Source: Bradyrhizobium sp. (GTDB lineage: Bacteria; Pseudomonadota; Alphaproteobacteria; Rhizobiales; Xanthobacteraceae). Taken from it: a stretch of 49,320 nucleotides of DNA. The position numbers and the translations under genes are program-made. The DNA is taken from the NCBI RefSeq assembly GCF_028868675.1, contig NZ_JAGWUA010000010.1:1-49320 (forward strand). Reading direction: 5' to 3'. This document shows, piece after piece, positions 9,308 to 18,278 of the stretch (its first letter is position 1; every line of letters begins with the position of its first letter). The notes beneath the pieces were generated by a model. The model did not search any database, was not told the DNA's origin, and saw nothing but the letters and a program-made list of their open reading frames with translations.

Positions 9308-10771
9308 TCAACCCTTGTTCGCGTCCACTTCCGCCGCGTCGAGCGCGGCGGCCAGGCGCTTCTCCTCGCCGTAGTAGCGGGCGCGCTCCCAGAAGCGCGG
9401 ACGGCCGATGCCGGTCGAGCGGTGCCGGCCGATGATCTTGCCGTTGGCGTCCTCGCCGACCAGGTCGTAGACGAAGACGTCCTGGGTGATGATGGTGTCG
9501 CCTTCCATGCCCATCACCTCGGTGATGTGGGTGATGCGTCGCGAACCGTCGCGCAGGCGGGCGGCCTGGATGATGACGTCGATGGAGGCGCAGATCATCT
9601 CGCGGATCGTTCGCGAGGGCAGGGAGAAGCCGCCCATCGTGATCATGGATTCGCAGCGCGACAGCGCCTCGCGCGGATTGTTGGCGTGCAGCGTGCCCAT
9701 CGAGCCGTCATGGCCGGTGTTCATTGCCTGCAGCAGGTCGAACGCCTCGGGTCCGCGGACCTCGCCGACGATGATGCGTTCGGGGCGCATGCGCAGGCAG
9801 TTGCGTACCAGCTCGCGCATCGTGACCTGGCCTTCGCCCTCGATGTTGGGCGGGCGGGTTTCCAGCCGCACCACGTGGGGCTGCTGGAGCTGCAGCTCGG
9901 CCGCGTCCTCGCAGGTGATGACGCGCTCGTCGTGCTCGATGTAGTTGGTCATGCAGTTGAGCAGCGTGGTCTTGCCCGAGCCGGTACCGCCGGAGATCAG
10001 CACGTTGCAGCGGCAGCGGCCGATGATCTGCAGGATTTCGGCGCCCTCCGGCGTGATCGCTCCGAACTTGACGAGCTGATCCAGCGTCAGCTTGTCCTTC
10101 TTGAACTTGCGGATGGTGAGGGCGGGGCCGTCGATCGACAGCGGCGGCACGATGGCGTTGACGCGCGAGCCGTCGGCGAGGCGCGCGTCGCAGATCGGCG
10201 AGGATTCGTCGACGCGCCGTCCGACCTGGCTGACGATGCGCTGGCAGATGTTGAGGAGCTGCTGGTTGTCGCGGAAGCGGATGCCGGTGCGCTGAATCTT
10301 GCCCCCAACCTCGATGTAGACGGTGTTGGCGCCGTTGACCATGATGTCGGCGATGTCGTCGCGCGACAACAGCGGCTCGAGCGGGCCGTAGCCGAGCACG
10401 TCGTTGCAGATGTCGTCGAGCAGCTCCTCCTGCTCGGCGATCGACATCACGATGTTCTTGATCGCGATGATCTCGTTGACGATGTCGCGGATTTCCTCCC
10501 GCGCCGATTCGGAATCGAGCTTGGCGAGCTGGGCGAGGTCGATGGCCTCGATCAGCGCGCCGAAGATGGTGGCCTTGACCTCGTAGTAATTGTCCGAGCG
10601 GCGGCTTTCCATGGTCGGCGCCGGCCTGGCGGGCGCCAGCGGCGGGGACGCGACGGCCGGCGGCGGCGGCGCGCGCGAAACCGTCGGCGCCGGAGCCGGC
10701 TGGGGCTCCGGCGGCGCGGCGCCGGGCCTGAAGGCCCGGGTGTCGTCCGTTCCGCTACGCTTACCAAACAC
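9308..10771 (-). CDS. cpaF: Tad pilus assembly ATPase CpaF/TadA
   Basis: Hexameric secretion ATPase powering Flp pilus assembly, 487 residues. A Pro/Ala-rich N-terminal stretch of about 50 residues precedes the conserved N-domain and the RecA-like core. Visible motifs are Walker A GGTGSGKTT, Asp/His boxes around IEHDERVITCEDAAELQLQ, Walker B-like IIVGEVRGPEAFDLL and the box MNTGHDGSMGTLHAN. The start is GTG at 10771: GGAG sits seven bases upstream and no better ATG exists before conserved sequence. It lies 21 bases downstream of cpaE. Family membership is beyond doubt. Confidence 0.96.
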   Translation of the reverse strand: MFGKRSGTDDTRAFRPGAAPPEPQPAPAPTVSRAPPPPAVASPPLAPARPAPTMESRRSDNYYEVKATIFGALIEAIDLAQLAKLDSESAREEIRDIVNEIIAIKNIVMSIAEQEELLDDICNDVLGYGPLEPLLSRDDIADIMVNGANTVYIEVGGKIQRTGIRFRDNQQLLNICQRIVSQVGRRVDESSPICDARLADGSRVNAIVPPLSIDGPALTIRKFKKDKLTLDQLVKFGAITPEGAEILQIIGRCRCNVLISGGTGSGKTTLLNCMTNYIEHDERVITCEDAAELQLQQPHVVRLETRPPNIEGEGQVTMRELVRNCLRMRPERIIVGEVRGPEAFDLLQAMNTGHDGSMGTLHANNPREALSRCESMITMGGFSLPSRTIREMICASIDVIIQAARLRDGSRRITHITEVMGMEGDTIITQDVFVYDLVGEDANGKIIGRHRSTGIGRPRFWERARYYGEEKRLAAALDAAEVDANKG

Positions 10772-10792
10772 TTAACGACTCCATGCGGCGGC

Positions 10793-12061
10793 TTATTTTC
10801 GCCGCAACTTCTCAATCAGGGGTGAAAGGATGGACGTTCTTTGCTTCTTGGTCTCGCTGCGCCCGGTCAGGCGCTGCGCGATCTGCAGGAACATCTCGAT
10901 CGACTTGTGGTTGGCGGAGATCTCCGCGATCATCTGGCCGTTGTTGGCCGCCGATCCGAAGACCTGCGGCTCGAACGGGATCGACACGATCGGCTGGCTC
11001 TCGATTGCCTTGGCGAACTCGGTGGCGGCGATTTCCGGCCGCTTCGGGATACCGACCTGGTTCAGGCAGTAGAGCGGCGGCCGGTCGTTGGGACGTTGGG
11101 CCTTCAGGAGGTCGAACAGGTTCTTGGCGTTGCGCAGGTTCGCAAGGTCCGGCGCCGCCACGATCAGGATGTCGTCGGCCCCGATCAGGGCGCGCTTGGT
11201 CCAGCCCGACCATTGATGCGGGACATCGAGCACGATGCAGGGCATGGTCGAGCGCAACGTGTCGAACACGGCGTCGAAGGCATCGGTTCCGAAATCGTAG
11301 ACCCGGTCGAGCGTCGCCGGCGCCGCCAGCAGGCTCAGATGGTCGGTGCATTTCGACAGCAGGCGGTCCATGAAGGCGGTGTCGACGCGGTCGGGCGAGA
11401 ACACCGCGTCGGCGATGCCCTGCGTCGGGTCCTGGTTGTAGTCGAGCCCGGCGGTGCCGAAGGCGAGATCGAGGTCGGCCACCACGGCGTCCATCGCGAG
11501 GTCGCGCGCGATCGCCCAGGCGACGTTGTGGGCGACGGTCGAGGCACCGACGCCGCCCTTGGCGCCCACCACCGCGACGATGCGGCCGACCGCCTTGGCT
11601 TCCGGCGCCGAGAAGAGGTTGCAGATCGACCGCACCACGTCGAGCGCCGTGACCGGCGACAGCACGTAATCGCTGACGCCGCGGCGCACCAGCTCGCGGT
11701 AGAGCATGACGTCGTTGATGCGCCCGATGACGACGACGCGGGTGCCGGAGTCGCAGACGGTGGCGAGCTGGTCGAGCCCGCCCAGGAGATCGTTGCGGCC
11801 GTCGCTCTCCAGCACGATCACGTTCGGGGTCGGCGCGGAGCGGTAGGCTTCGATCGCGGCCGCCATCCCGCCCATCTGGATCTTCAGATGGGCCTTGCCG
11901 AGCCGGCGGTCCTCGCCGGCCGATTGCACGGCGGCGGCCGTCTCCACCGTCTCGCAGAAGGCCTGGACCGAAACGCGCGGCGCGGGTGCAATATGCTCCT
12001 CGACCGGCGGCGGGGCGGCCTGCGGCTCCTCTTCCTGGGTCTGGCGGGCGTAGCTGATCAT
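10793..12061 (-). CDS. cpaE: Pilus localisation ATPase CpaE/TadZ
   Basis: ParA/MinD-type ATPase that places the Tad machine in the cell, 422 residues. A receiver-like N-terminal domain (about residues 70-160) is followed by the MinD-like core with a deviant Walker A (GAKGGVGASTVAHN) and a Walker B-like strand (CIVLDVPHQWSGW). The receiver-like domain shows no clear acidic pocket, as in other TadZ proteins. ATG 12061 overlaps the cpaD stop by four bases (ATGA), which settles the start; an open frame extending to 12316 is rejected because it covers cpaD. Confidence 0.94.
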   Translation of the reverse strand: MISYARQTQEEEPQAAPPPVEEHIAPAPRVSVQAFCETVETAAAVQSAGEDRRLGKAHLKIQMGGMAAAIEAYRSAPTPNVIVLESDGRNDLLGGLDQLATVCDSGTRVVVIGRINDVMLYRELVRRGVSDYVLSPVTALDVVRSICNLFSAPEAKAVGRIVAVVGAKGGVGASTVAHNVAWAIARDLAMDAVVADLDLAFGTAGLDYNQDPTQGIADAVFSPDRVDTAFMDRLLSKCTDHLSLLAAPATLDRVYDFGTDAFDAVFDTLRSTMPCIVLDVPHQWSGWTKRALIGADDILIVAAPDLANLRNAKNLFDLLKAQRPNDRPPLYCLNQVGIPKRPEIAATEFAKAIESQPIVSIPFEPQVFGSAANNGQMIAEISANHKSIEMFLQIAQRLTGRSETKKQRTSILSPLIEKLRRK

Positions 12062-12795
12062 TTGCCGGTGTCGCTGAGTTTGGCCTTGTCGGCCTCGGGA
12101 TAGATGGTCGCCGTCGAGGTGCCCTTGCGATATTTCTCGAAGCCGGCGTTGCGCCGCATCGTGTAGGCCGGCGTCTCGGGACGCGGCTGCACGAGGTCGG
12201 ACGGATTGTCGATCATCGCGGCGAGGTTGCGCTGCGAGGCACAGCCGAAATTGTAGTACGGCTTGTTCTCGAACCAGCTCTTGTTCTTGATCGACGGGCC
12301 CAGGTCTTCCGGCCACAATCCGCAGGGACCGGCGACGGCGGCGATCTTGGAGTAGGTCAGCCGGATCGGCGGCAGGAAGCGCGAATCCTCCGGATGATAG
12401 CGGTGCACGATGACGCCGCGCGGCGGCACGCCCGCAGCCGCCAGCATCGCCTCGATCTCGCGCAGCGATTCCTGGGCCGCCCGTGCGTTGGGCGTGCTGG
12501 TCGGCAGGTCGATGTGGATCGCGCCGGTACCCTCGCGCATCCAGGTCGACGCCAGGCCCATGACGTCGGCGCGTTGGGACGCGGTCAGCCCTCCGCGGGC
12601 CTGGCCGACGAAGATCACGGTGGAGCGGTTGGCTTCCTCGATCGCGATCGGGTGCCGCTGCCGGTAGTCGTCCGGAATGGAGGCGGTGACGGCCTGGTCG
12701 GTATGCGTGCAGGCTCCGAGCGCGACGGCGATGCCGGCGAGCGCGCCGCCGAGGCGAACGGCGCGTCTGCGATCGAGGGGTGGTCTTGTGGTCAT
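12058..12795 (-). CDS. cpaD: Pilus assembly lipoprotein CpaD
   Basis: Outer-membrane or periplasmic pilus biogenesis protein, 245 residues from ATG 12795. The N-terminus has a twin-arginine-like basic stretch (DRRRAVRLGG) and a lipobox LGAC at about residues 28-31. The CpaD domain contains HPIAIEEANRS and the Cys-bearing motif NFGCASQRNLAAMIDNPSDL, characteristic of the family. A GGGGA eight bases upstream supports this start; the longer frame to 12882 overlaps cpaC. It is translationally coupled to cpaE by a four-base overlap and starts 19 bases after the cpaC stop. Confidence 0.93.
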   Translation of the reverse strand: MTTRPPLDRRRAVRLGGALAGIAVALGACTHTDQAVTASIPDDYRQRHPIAIEEANRSTVIFVGQARGGLTASQRADVMGLASTWMREGTGAIHIDLPTSTPNARAAQESLREIEAMLAAAGVPPRGVIVHRYHPEDSRFLPPIRLTYSKIAAVAGPCGLWPEDLGPSIKNKSWFENKPYYNFGCASQRNLAAMIDNPSDLVQPRPETPAYTMRRNAGFEKYRKGTSTATIYPEADKAKLSDTGK

Positions 12796-12814
12796 TGTCA
12801 GATCCCCGTTCCGC

Positions 12815-14269
12815 TCAATCGGTGATGAAGCCGTAGGTGCCGCGGTAATTCCGCGCCGGGTCGACCCGGCCTGGCACGCCATAGATGCGGTTGATGTTGC
12901 CGAGCAGTTCGGCCTGCGGATCGGCCGGCGCCGCGAAGCCGTCGTCCGGTCGCGACAGGTCCTTCTGTGCGACCGCGCGGACGATATAGGGCGTCACCAG
13001 CACCATCAGCTCGGTCTGGTTGTTGACGAAGTCGCGGCTGCGGAACAGCGATCCCAGGACCGGCACCTGCATCAGCCCGGGCAAGCCGTTGATCGCCTGC
13101 TTGGTCTGGTCCGCGATCAGCCCGGCCATCGCCATCGAGCCGCCGGACGGAATCTCCAGCGTGGTCTCGGCACGGCGGGTCTTGATCGAGGGCACCGTCA
13201 GCGAGTTCACCGAGGTCAGGGTGACGGCCTGCGACAGCGTGATCGAGTTGTCGTTCGACAGTTCCGAGACCTCGGTCATCACGCGGAGGCTGATCCGGCC
13301 CTCGGTCATCACCACCGGCGTGAAGTTCAGCGAGATGCCGAACTTCTTGAAGCTGATCTGGGTGGTGCAGACGTGCGTGGTGGGATCGCAGGCGTATCCT
13401 GCCGGCACCGGGAACTCGCCGCCAGCGATGAAGGTGGCGGATTCGCCCGAGATCGCCGTGAGGTTCGGCTCGGCGAGCGTGCGCACGACGCCCGCGCCTT
13501 CCATCGCGCGCAGCGTCGCCGTCACCGAGGGCGTCGAGCCGAACGAGGTGCTCAGCGCGTTGCCGGACACCAGATTGCGGCCATAGGCGGTGAACGGGTT
13601 GGAGTTGGTGAAATTCACCACTGCGGTGCCGTAGTTGAGGTTGGCGGTGAGGTCGATGCCGAGCTGCTTGACGATCGACCGGGCGACCTCGGCCACCGTC
13701 ACCTTGAGCATGACCTGGTCGCGGCCGCGGACGATGATCGAGTTGACGACCTTGTCGGCACCGCCGGCGAGACGGGTCGCGAGATCGTTGGCCTGCTGCG
13801 CCTCGATGTTGCTCGCCGCCGTGCCGCTCAGGATGATGCCTTCGCCGACGCCGTCGATCTGTATGTCGGAATTGGGCAGGATCTGCTTCAGCGCGGCGCG
13901 AATGCCGTTGAGGTCGCGCTTCACCGCGATGTCGTAGGCCGCGATCTGCTGGCCGGCGGAATCGAAGAAGACGATGTTGGTCTGGCCGACGGCGGCGCCG
14001 ATGATGTAGGCGCGCTGCGCCGAGCGCACCACCGCGTTGGCGATCTTGGGGTCGGCGACCAGCACGTCCTTGATGTCACGCGGCAGGTCGATCACGAGGG
14101 ACTTGCCGACGCCGAGCGACAGGAAGCGCGCGTTCATCTGGCCGTCGGCGGCGGCCGGCGGCGCCGGCCGATAGTCGGCGGCGGTGACCGGACTCAGGGC
14201 CGGGGTGAGCGCCAGCGCGGCAAGGGCCGAAAACGACAGGGCGCGGACCGTGAAGGTCCGCAGCTTCAT
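12815..14269 (-). CDS. cpaC: Outer-membrane secretin CpaC/RcpA
   Basis: Multimeric outer-membrane channel through which the Flp pilus leaves, 484 residues from ATG 14269. A Sec signal peptide (hydrophobic core SFSALAALALTPALS) precedes a pilus-type N-domain with the GKSLVIDLPRDIKDVLVADP stretch, a BON-like domain and the secretin core (about residues 230-440) ending in MVLVTPYIVRAV. Starts at 14290, 14305 and GTG 14311 are also in frame, the last overlapping the cpaB stop by four bases. Two ATGs (14290, 14269) have good ribosome binding sites, so the exact start is uncertain. Confidence 0.94.
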   Translation of the reverse strand: MKLRTFTVRALSFSALAALALTPALSPVTAADYRPAPPAAADGQMNARFLSLGVGKSLVIDLPRDIKDVLVADPKIANAVVRSAQRAYIIGAAVGQTNIVFFDSAGQQIAAYDIAVKRDLNGIRAALKQILPNSDIQIDGVGEGIILSGTAASNIEAQQANDLATRLAGGADKVVNSIIVRGRDQVMLKVTVAEVARSIVKQLGIDLTANLNYGTAVVNFTNSNPFTAYGRNLVSGNALSTSFGSTPSVTATLRAMEGAGVVRTLAEPNLTAISGESATFIAGGEFPVPAGYACDPTTHVCTTQISFKKFGISLNFTPVVMTEGRISLRVMTEVSELSNDNSITLSQAVTLTSVNSLTVPSIKTRRAETTLEIPSGGSMAMAGLIADQTKQAINGLPGLMQVPVLGSLFRSRDFVNNQTELMVLVTPYIVRAVAQKDLSRPDDGFAAPADPQAELLGNINRIYGVPGRVDPARNYRGTYGFITD

Positions 14270-14307
14270 CGTGGTTACCCTGCATTTCATATCGGTGGTC
14301 CCCATCG

Positions 14308-15108
14308 TCACTTCTGCGCGGTCATCTGGCTCGGCACGCCGTAGCGGATGACGGCGATGTTCTCACCGCGCCTGCGCGGTTCGTCTGTCGTGTCGCTCTT
14401 GGCATTGACGTCGGCGATGCTGCGCAGCGCCAGCGACAGCGTGCCGCTCTGGCGCGCGCGCGCGAGCGTCTCGGTCTGCTCCGGCTTCAGCTCGAGCGTC
14501 ACGGTCCTGCCGACCACGGCGTTCTGGCCGTCCTTCTCCTTCGGCGCCTGATCGATCGCCAGCACGCGGATGTTGGACAGGATGATTTCGGCGTTGACGA
14601 CGTCGCTGCCGCTGGAGGCGCGATCGGGGTTCTTGTCGCGCTTCGTCAGCAGCACGTCGACGCGGTCGTTGGGCAGGATGAAGCCGCCCGCGCCGGTTTC
14701 CGGCGAGATTTCGGTCGAGACCGCGCGCATGCCGCTCGGCAGGATGGCGGCCATGAAGCCCGAGCCCTCGGCCTTGACCAGTTTCTGGTCGCGGATCGGC
14801 TCACCCTGGATGAAGGGAACGCGGACGATCGAGCCTGCGACCTGTGTGGTCGCGTCGGGGCGCTCGTTGCGGCGGATGAAGGCGGCGCTGGCGGTCGCGG
14901 CCGGCCAGGATTGCCACTGCACGTCTTCGGGCTTGACGGTCTGGCCGAGGCCGATGTCGGATTTGGCCACGAGAACGTCGACGGTTGGAAGCTGGGCGAC
15001 CGGCGCGGCCGGCGTCGGCGCCGGGCCGTCGGACCCGCTCGCCAGGTACGCAGCGATGCCGCCGGCACCGATGGCGACCGTCAGGACGACAATGCGTGCG
15101 GTATTCAT
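14308..15108 (-). CDS. cpaB: Pilus assembly protein CpaB/RcpC
   Basis: Periplasmic SAF-domain protein anchored by one N-terminal membrane helix (ARIVVLTVAIGAGGIAAYLASG), 266 residues. The SAF domain (about residues 45-115) includes VDVLVAKSDIGLGQTVKPED, followed by a region with MRAVSTEISPETGAGGFILPNDRVDVLLT typical of CpaB; only family-like pieces are named here. It is thought to connect secretin and inner-membrane parts. ATG 15108 is preferred; a GTG three codons upstream is possible. The 127 bases before it, up to cpaA, leave room for a promoter. Confidence 0.92.
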   Translation of the reverse strand: MNTARIVVLTVAIGAGGIAAYLASGSDGPAPTPAAPVAQLPTVDVLVAKSDIGLGQTVKPEDVQWQSWPAATASAAFIRRNERPDATTQVAGSIVRVPFIQGEPIRDQKLVKAEGSGFMAAILPSGMRAVSTEISPETGAGGFILPNDRVDVLLTKRDKNPDRASSGSDVVNAEIILSNIRVLAIDQAPKEKDGQNAVVGRTVTLELKPEQTETLARARQSGTLSLALRSIADVNAKSDTTDEPRRRGENIAVIRYGVPSQMTAQK

Positions 15109-15235
15109 ACGCTTCACTTTCCAACAAAACGCCGCGACGCTGCCGCCGCCGTGATGGCAGTTGACCAGCTATTCGTCAAAGCATGGTTAATAAGGCGTAT
15201 CTAAATCGCCTTAACGCCTGGTTTATCCGGCGCGG

Positions 15236-15760
15236 TCAGCGCAGCGCGAGGTGGGCGAGATCGATCGCCTTCACCCATTCCGTCTCCGGGTAGACCACGA
15301 GCGCACCGATCGCGATCGCGATGCCGTAGGGAATGCCCGTCTCCTTGGCGTGCAGGCGCGCGAGCCAGGCCTGCCCGGCCAGGCCGAACGGCAGCGGCCA
15401 TTGCCGGAACTGCAGCAGCAGCAACGTGAGCGCGCCGCCGAACAGGGAGGCGTAGAGCGCGAAGTCCATCAGGTGCGGAAAGCCGAACCAGAGTGCGACG
15501 GAGGCTGCCACTTTCGCATCGCCGCCGCCGACCCAGCCCATGGCAAAGCAGGTGAAGGTCACCGCCAGCACCAGCGCCCCGGCGCCCACATGGGTCAGCA
15601 GGGCGTGGGGCGCCATGCCGCCGGCGAAGGCGAGGATGAAGAAGCCGGCGACCAGCGCCAGCGACACCCGGTTCGAGATGGTCATCGTGAACAGGTCGCT
15701 CGCCGCGGCAAACGCCATCAGGGCCGGGAAGATCAGAAGGCGCGCGAGGTCGAGGATCAT
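15236..15760 (-). CDS. cpaA: Prepilin peptidase CpaA (A24 family)
   Basis: Membrane aspartic protease that cleaves Flp-type prepilins, 174 residues with about six hydrophobic segments. The two expected catalytic aspartates are visible: Asp22 in AASDLFTM and Asp81 in the family motif GGGDAK (residues 78-83). The short form without an N-methylation domain is typical of CpaA/TadV. It should process the Flp pilin encoded just upstream and the two TadE-type pseudopilins. It lies between the flp terminator region and cpaB on the same strand. Confidence 0.94.
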   Translation of the reverse strand: MILDLARLLIFPALMAFAAASDLFTMTISNRVSLALVAGFFILAFAGGMAPHALLTHVGAGALVLAVTFTCFAMGWVGGGDAKVAASVALWFGFPHLMDFALYASLFGGALTLLLLQFRQWPLPFGLAGQAWLARLHAKETGIPYGIAIAIGALVVYPETEWVKAIDLAHLALR

Positions 15761-15889
15761 GGGTTGCTTCTTCGGGCCTTGCGGCCGCCGCAGGATCGGA
15801 GCGTCGCGGAATTTTAGCCGTCAGTGCTAAACAAACCGAAAACGGCGGGACGGCCACGCGGGCGAGAGGTCCGGCCGCCGGAGGCGGTC

Positions 15890-16036
15890 TCACCAGACGC
15901 TTGCGATCCGCGCCGCCAGCGCGACGAGCGCGAGCAGCAGGGCCAGGCAGACCAAGCCGGCCGGCGCATCGCTCCGCGCTCCCTCTGCCGCGACCGCGCC
16001 GGGCGCGGCGGACCGGTGTATCTTACGCAACGCCAC
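15890..16036 (-). CDS. Possible 48-residue single-helix membrane protein
   Basis: Candidate small gene with GTG start at 16036. The predicted protein has a basic start (MALRKIHRS), an Ala-rich linker and one strongly hydrophobic helix (GLVCLALLLALVALAARI, residues 27-44) before the stop. It sits between the terminator after flp and cpaA, in the direction of both. No convincing ribosome binding site is visible and I do not recognise a family. Support is only the clean C-terminal membrane helix and location, so it may be a chance frame in GC-rich DNA. Confidence 0.3.
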   Translation of the reverse strand: MALRKIHRSAAPGAVAAEGARSDAPAGLVCLALLLALVALAARIASVW

Positions 16037-16055
16037 TGGAACTGCGAGCCTCGAG

Positions 16056-16083
16056 AAAAACAAAGGCCCCGGAGGTCCGGGGC
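16056..16083 (-). terminator. Rho-independent terminator after flp
   Basis: Read on the minus strand: a 7-bp perfect GC stem (GCCCCGG / CCGGGGC, 16066-16083) with a 4-base loop, followed by CTTTG and five T residues (16056-16065). It lies 27 bases after the flp stop codon. It would let flp be made in excess over the downstream assembly genes, as expected for a major pilin. Confidence 0.8.
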
Positions 16084-16109
16084 TCTTGCTGTACGCGGGT
16101 TGGACTCGC

Positions 16110-16274
16110 TTACCTCAGCGAACTGCTGATCGAGCCGAACTTGGCGTTCAGCGTAGTGCCGAGATTGTTGACGACGGTGATGATCGCGAGCGCGATGCCG
16201 GCGGCGATCAGTCCGTATTCGATGGCGGTGGCGCCGGATTCATCGTTCGCGAAACGTGCAATAAGGTTCTTCAT
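16110..16274 (-). CDS. flp: Flp-family type IVb major pilin
   Basis: Major pilin subunit, 54 residues. A short basic leader ending DESG is followed by the Flp signature ATAIEYGLIAAGIALAI: CpaA cleavage is expected after Gly14, placing Glu19 at position +5 and Tyr20 beside it, the invariant pair of Flp pilins. The rest is one hydrophobic helix and a short polar tail (NLGTTLNAKFGSISSSLR). GGGAG seven bases before ATG 16274 is a strong ribosome binding site. It is followed by its own terminator and then cpaA, the usual first position of a cpa/tad operon. Confidence 0.93.
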   Translation of the reverse strand: MKNLIARFANDESGATAIEYGLIAAGIALAIITVVNNLGTTLNAKFGSISSSLR

Positions 16275-16549
16275 GAGCTGACTCCCTCTGGGATGTGGTG
16301 GCCTCGTTCGGCGCTGTCTCCAGCACGTCGAGCATGAGAGCCGAGCTCTTTCGGTAGGGTTAATTCGGTCGCGGAAAGCGGGCCGTGGCGCGCGGCTTCT
16401 GACCAGAGTGAATTTGGACTTAAGGGGTCCGCCGTAAATCGATCTTGTTTGCAGTCTCGCGCAGGGAGTGCCCGAGGCGCTGCGACTTCACGCTCCCTTA
16501 AATCTCCGGGAGTAGGCCTGTGGAACCAGGATCGAAAGAGGAGGCGACG

Positions 16550-17377
16550 ATGTCGAGCCTACCCATGCAAGTCGCCTTGATGCTCGGCGAGACCATCGAG
16601 AAGGTCATTCCCATCACCATCGTGCTCGGGCTCGTCTTCTCCGTGCTCGCGCATTTCTGGGCCTGCAATCCGGCAGGGCCGTGGTGGCGTAAGCGGGAAA
16701 TCGTGACCGACGTCTGCTACTGGTTCTTCGTTCCGGTGTTCGCCCGCACGATGCGGATCGGGCTGCTGATCGCCGCCGCCGGCTACCTCTTCAACATCCA
16801 TGATCCCGACGAGCTCATCGCCTTCTACGACGACGGCCACGGTCCGCTCGCGCAGCTGCCGCTCTGGCTGCAGGGCATCCTGTTCCTGGTGCTGTCCGAT
16901 TTCATGCTGTACTGGCTGCATCGGCTGTTTCACGGCGGCGGCTTCTGGAAGTATCACGCGGTCCACCATTCCTCGGAGGAGCTGGAGTGGATTTCGGCGG
17001 CGCGTTTCCATCCCGTGAACCTGCTGCTGGGGACCATCGCGGTCGACGTCATGCTGCTGACCGCCGGCATCTCGCCGAATACCATGATCTGGCTCGGTCC
17101 GTTCACCACCTTCTATTCCGCCTTCGTCCACGCCAACCTGAACTGGACGTTCGGGCCGTTCAAATACCTGCTGGCGACGCCGGTATTCCATCGCTGGCAC
17201 CACACGTCGCTCGAAGAGGGCGGCAACACCAACTTTGCCGGCACCTTCCCGATCTGGGACGTGCTGTTTGGAACGTTCCATATGCCCGAGAACGAGCTGC
17301 CGAAGGAGTACGGCAAGGACGAAGCGACCATGCCCAACGAGTTCGGCGGGCAACTGGCCTATCCCTTCCGCCGCTAG
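16550..17377 (+). CDS. Sterol desaturase/fatty acid hydroxylase-family membrane enzyme
   Basis: Di-iron membrane oxygenase of the sterol desaturase superfamily, 275 residues, with four or so hydrophobic segments. The eight-histidine signature is complete: HRLFH (His124, His128), HAVHH (His136, 139, 140) and HRWHH (His214, 217, 218). ATG 16550 is preceded by GAGGAGG, so it is preferred over a GTG at 16520. The substrate cannot be deduced: lipid, hopanoid, carotenoid and alkylglycerol enzymes all share this pattern. It lies between the two halves of the pilus locus, with no obvious functional link. Confidence 0.88.
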   Translation: MSSLPMQVALMLGETIEKVIPITIVLGLVFSVLAHFWACNPAGPWWRKREIVTDVCYWFFVPVFARTMRIGLLIAAAGYLFNIHDPDELIAFYDDGHGPLAQLPLWLQGILFLVLSDFMLYWLHRLFHGGGFWKYHAVHHSSEELEWISAARFHPVNLLLGTIAVDVMLLTAGISPNTMIWLGPFTTFYSAFVHANLNWTFGPFKYLLATPVFHRWHHTSLEEGGNTNFAGTFPIWDVLFGTFHMPENELPKEYGKDEATMPNEFGGQLAYPFRR

Positions 17378-17585
17378 AAACTGCTCCCGATCCGGAAGAC
17401 GGCGTTTACCGCGGTCCGACCGGATCACCCGAAAAACGTGCGGGTCCGGACTAAACGCGCCGAAGCATCAGGCTTTAGGCCTGTTGTTTGCGGAACGTTC
17501 ATGAATTGGGGGCAGGTTAGCCGGGTCGGGCGCCGGCTCGATTTCGTATCGCTCCTGTCGGCCAGTTCACGTCCCGGGGTAGAGT

Positions 17586-18077
17586 ATGCGTAAAGAGTTC
17601 CTGTGCCTTCGGGCGTGCGCTTGTCTGGTTGCAGCTGCCGTGCTGATCGCGCCGGCGGCCGGCCTCGCCGAATCCATCGCAGACACCATTGCCGTCAATG
17701 TCGACCAGGCCAAGCTCGTCAGGCTGCCCGGCAAGGTCGCGACCATCGTGGTCGGAAATCCCCTGATCGCCGACGTGACCCTGCAGCCCGGCGGCATGAT
17801 CGTGGTGACCGGCAAGGGCTATGGCGCCACCAACTTCATCGCTCTCGACCGCGGCGGCGAGGTCCTGGTCGATCGGCAGATCCAGGTCGAGGGACCGAGC
17901 GACCGGCTCGTCACGGTCTATCGCGGCATCGAACGGGAATCCTATAGCTGCATGCCGATCTGCCAGCGCCGCGTGACGCTCGGCGACAGCGAATCCTATT
18001 TCAATGCGACGATGGGCCAGGCCGGCAGCCTGAGCAGCACGGCCAGCGGCAACGCCGGCGCGGCCAAGACGAACTAG
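17586..18077 (+). CDS. Stand-alone secretin N-domain (pilus assembly N-terminal) protein
   Basis: Secreted 163-residue protein with a Sec signal peptide (LVAAAVLIAPAAGLAES). The mature part is the pilus-assembly N-terminal domain usually found fused at the start of CpaC-type secretins: the pattern AKLVRLPGKVATIVVGNPLIADV followed by VTGKGYGATNFIALDRGGEV matches the N-domain of CpaC in this same locus. No secretin core follows. A Cys pair lies in SCMPICQRR. It probably interacts with the pilus secretin or its substrate in the periplasm. It heads a plus-strand group with the two TadE-type genes. Confidence 0.82.
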   Translation: MRKEFLCLRACACLVAAAVLIAPAAGLAESIADTIAVNVDQAKLVRLPGKVATIVVGNPLIADVTLQPGGMIVVTGKGYGATNFIALDRGGEVLVDRQIQVEGPSDRLVTVYRGIERESYSCMPICQRRVTLGDSESYFNATMGQAGSLSSTASGNAGAAKTN

Positions 18078-18278
18078 GCATCATCGGCAAACCGGGAGCG
18101 ATCCCCGCGTCGCGAGCGGTGAAGGGCGCGCGCTCGACCGCGTGCCCCGTGTCGCGGCGAGAAGGTTAACGGATCCTTGACGGCCCGGGCCGCCGTACAG
18201 CGGTCGCCCGAAACACTTCAACAATTACTTTCAGCTAAACGACGGTGCAGAGATCGCTGCCGCTGGGGATTTCTCGCG

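Noticed and set aside
7335..9374. Open frame of 679 codons on the plus strand
   Set aside because: Antisense to tadC and tadB; Arg/Gln/Asp/His-rich shadow frame.
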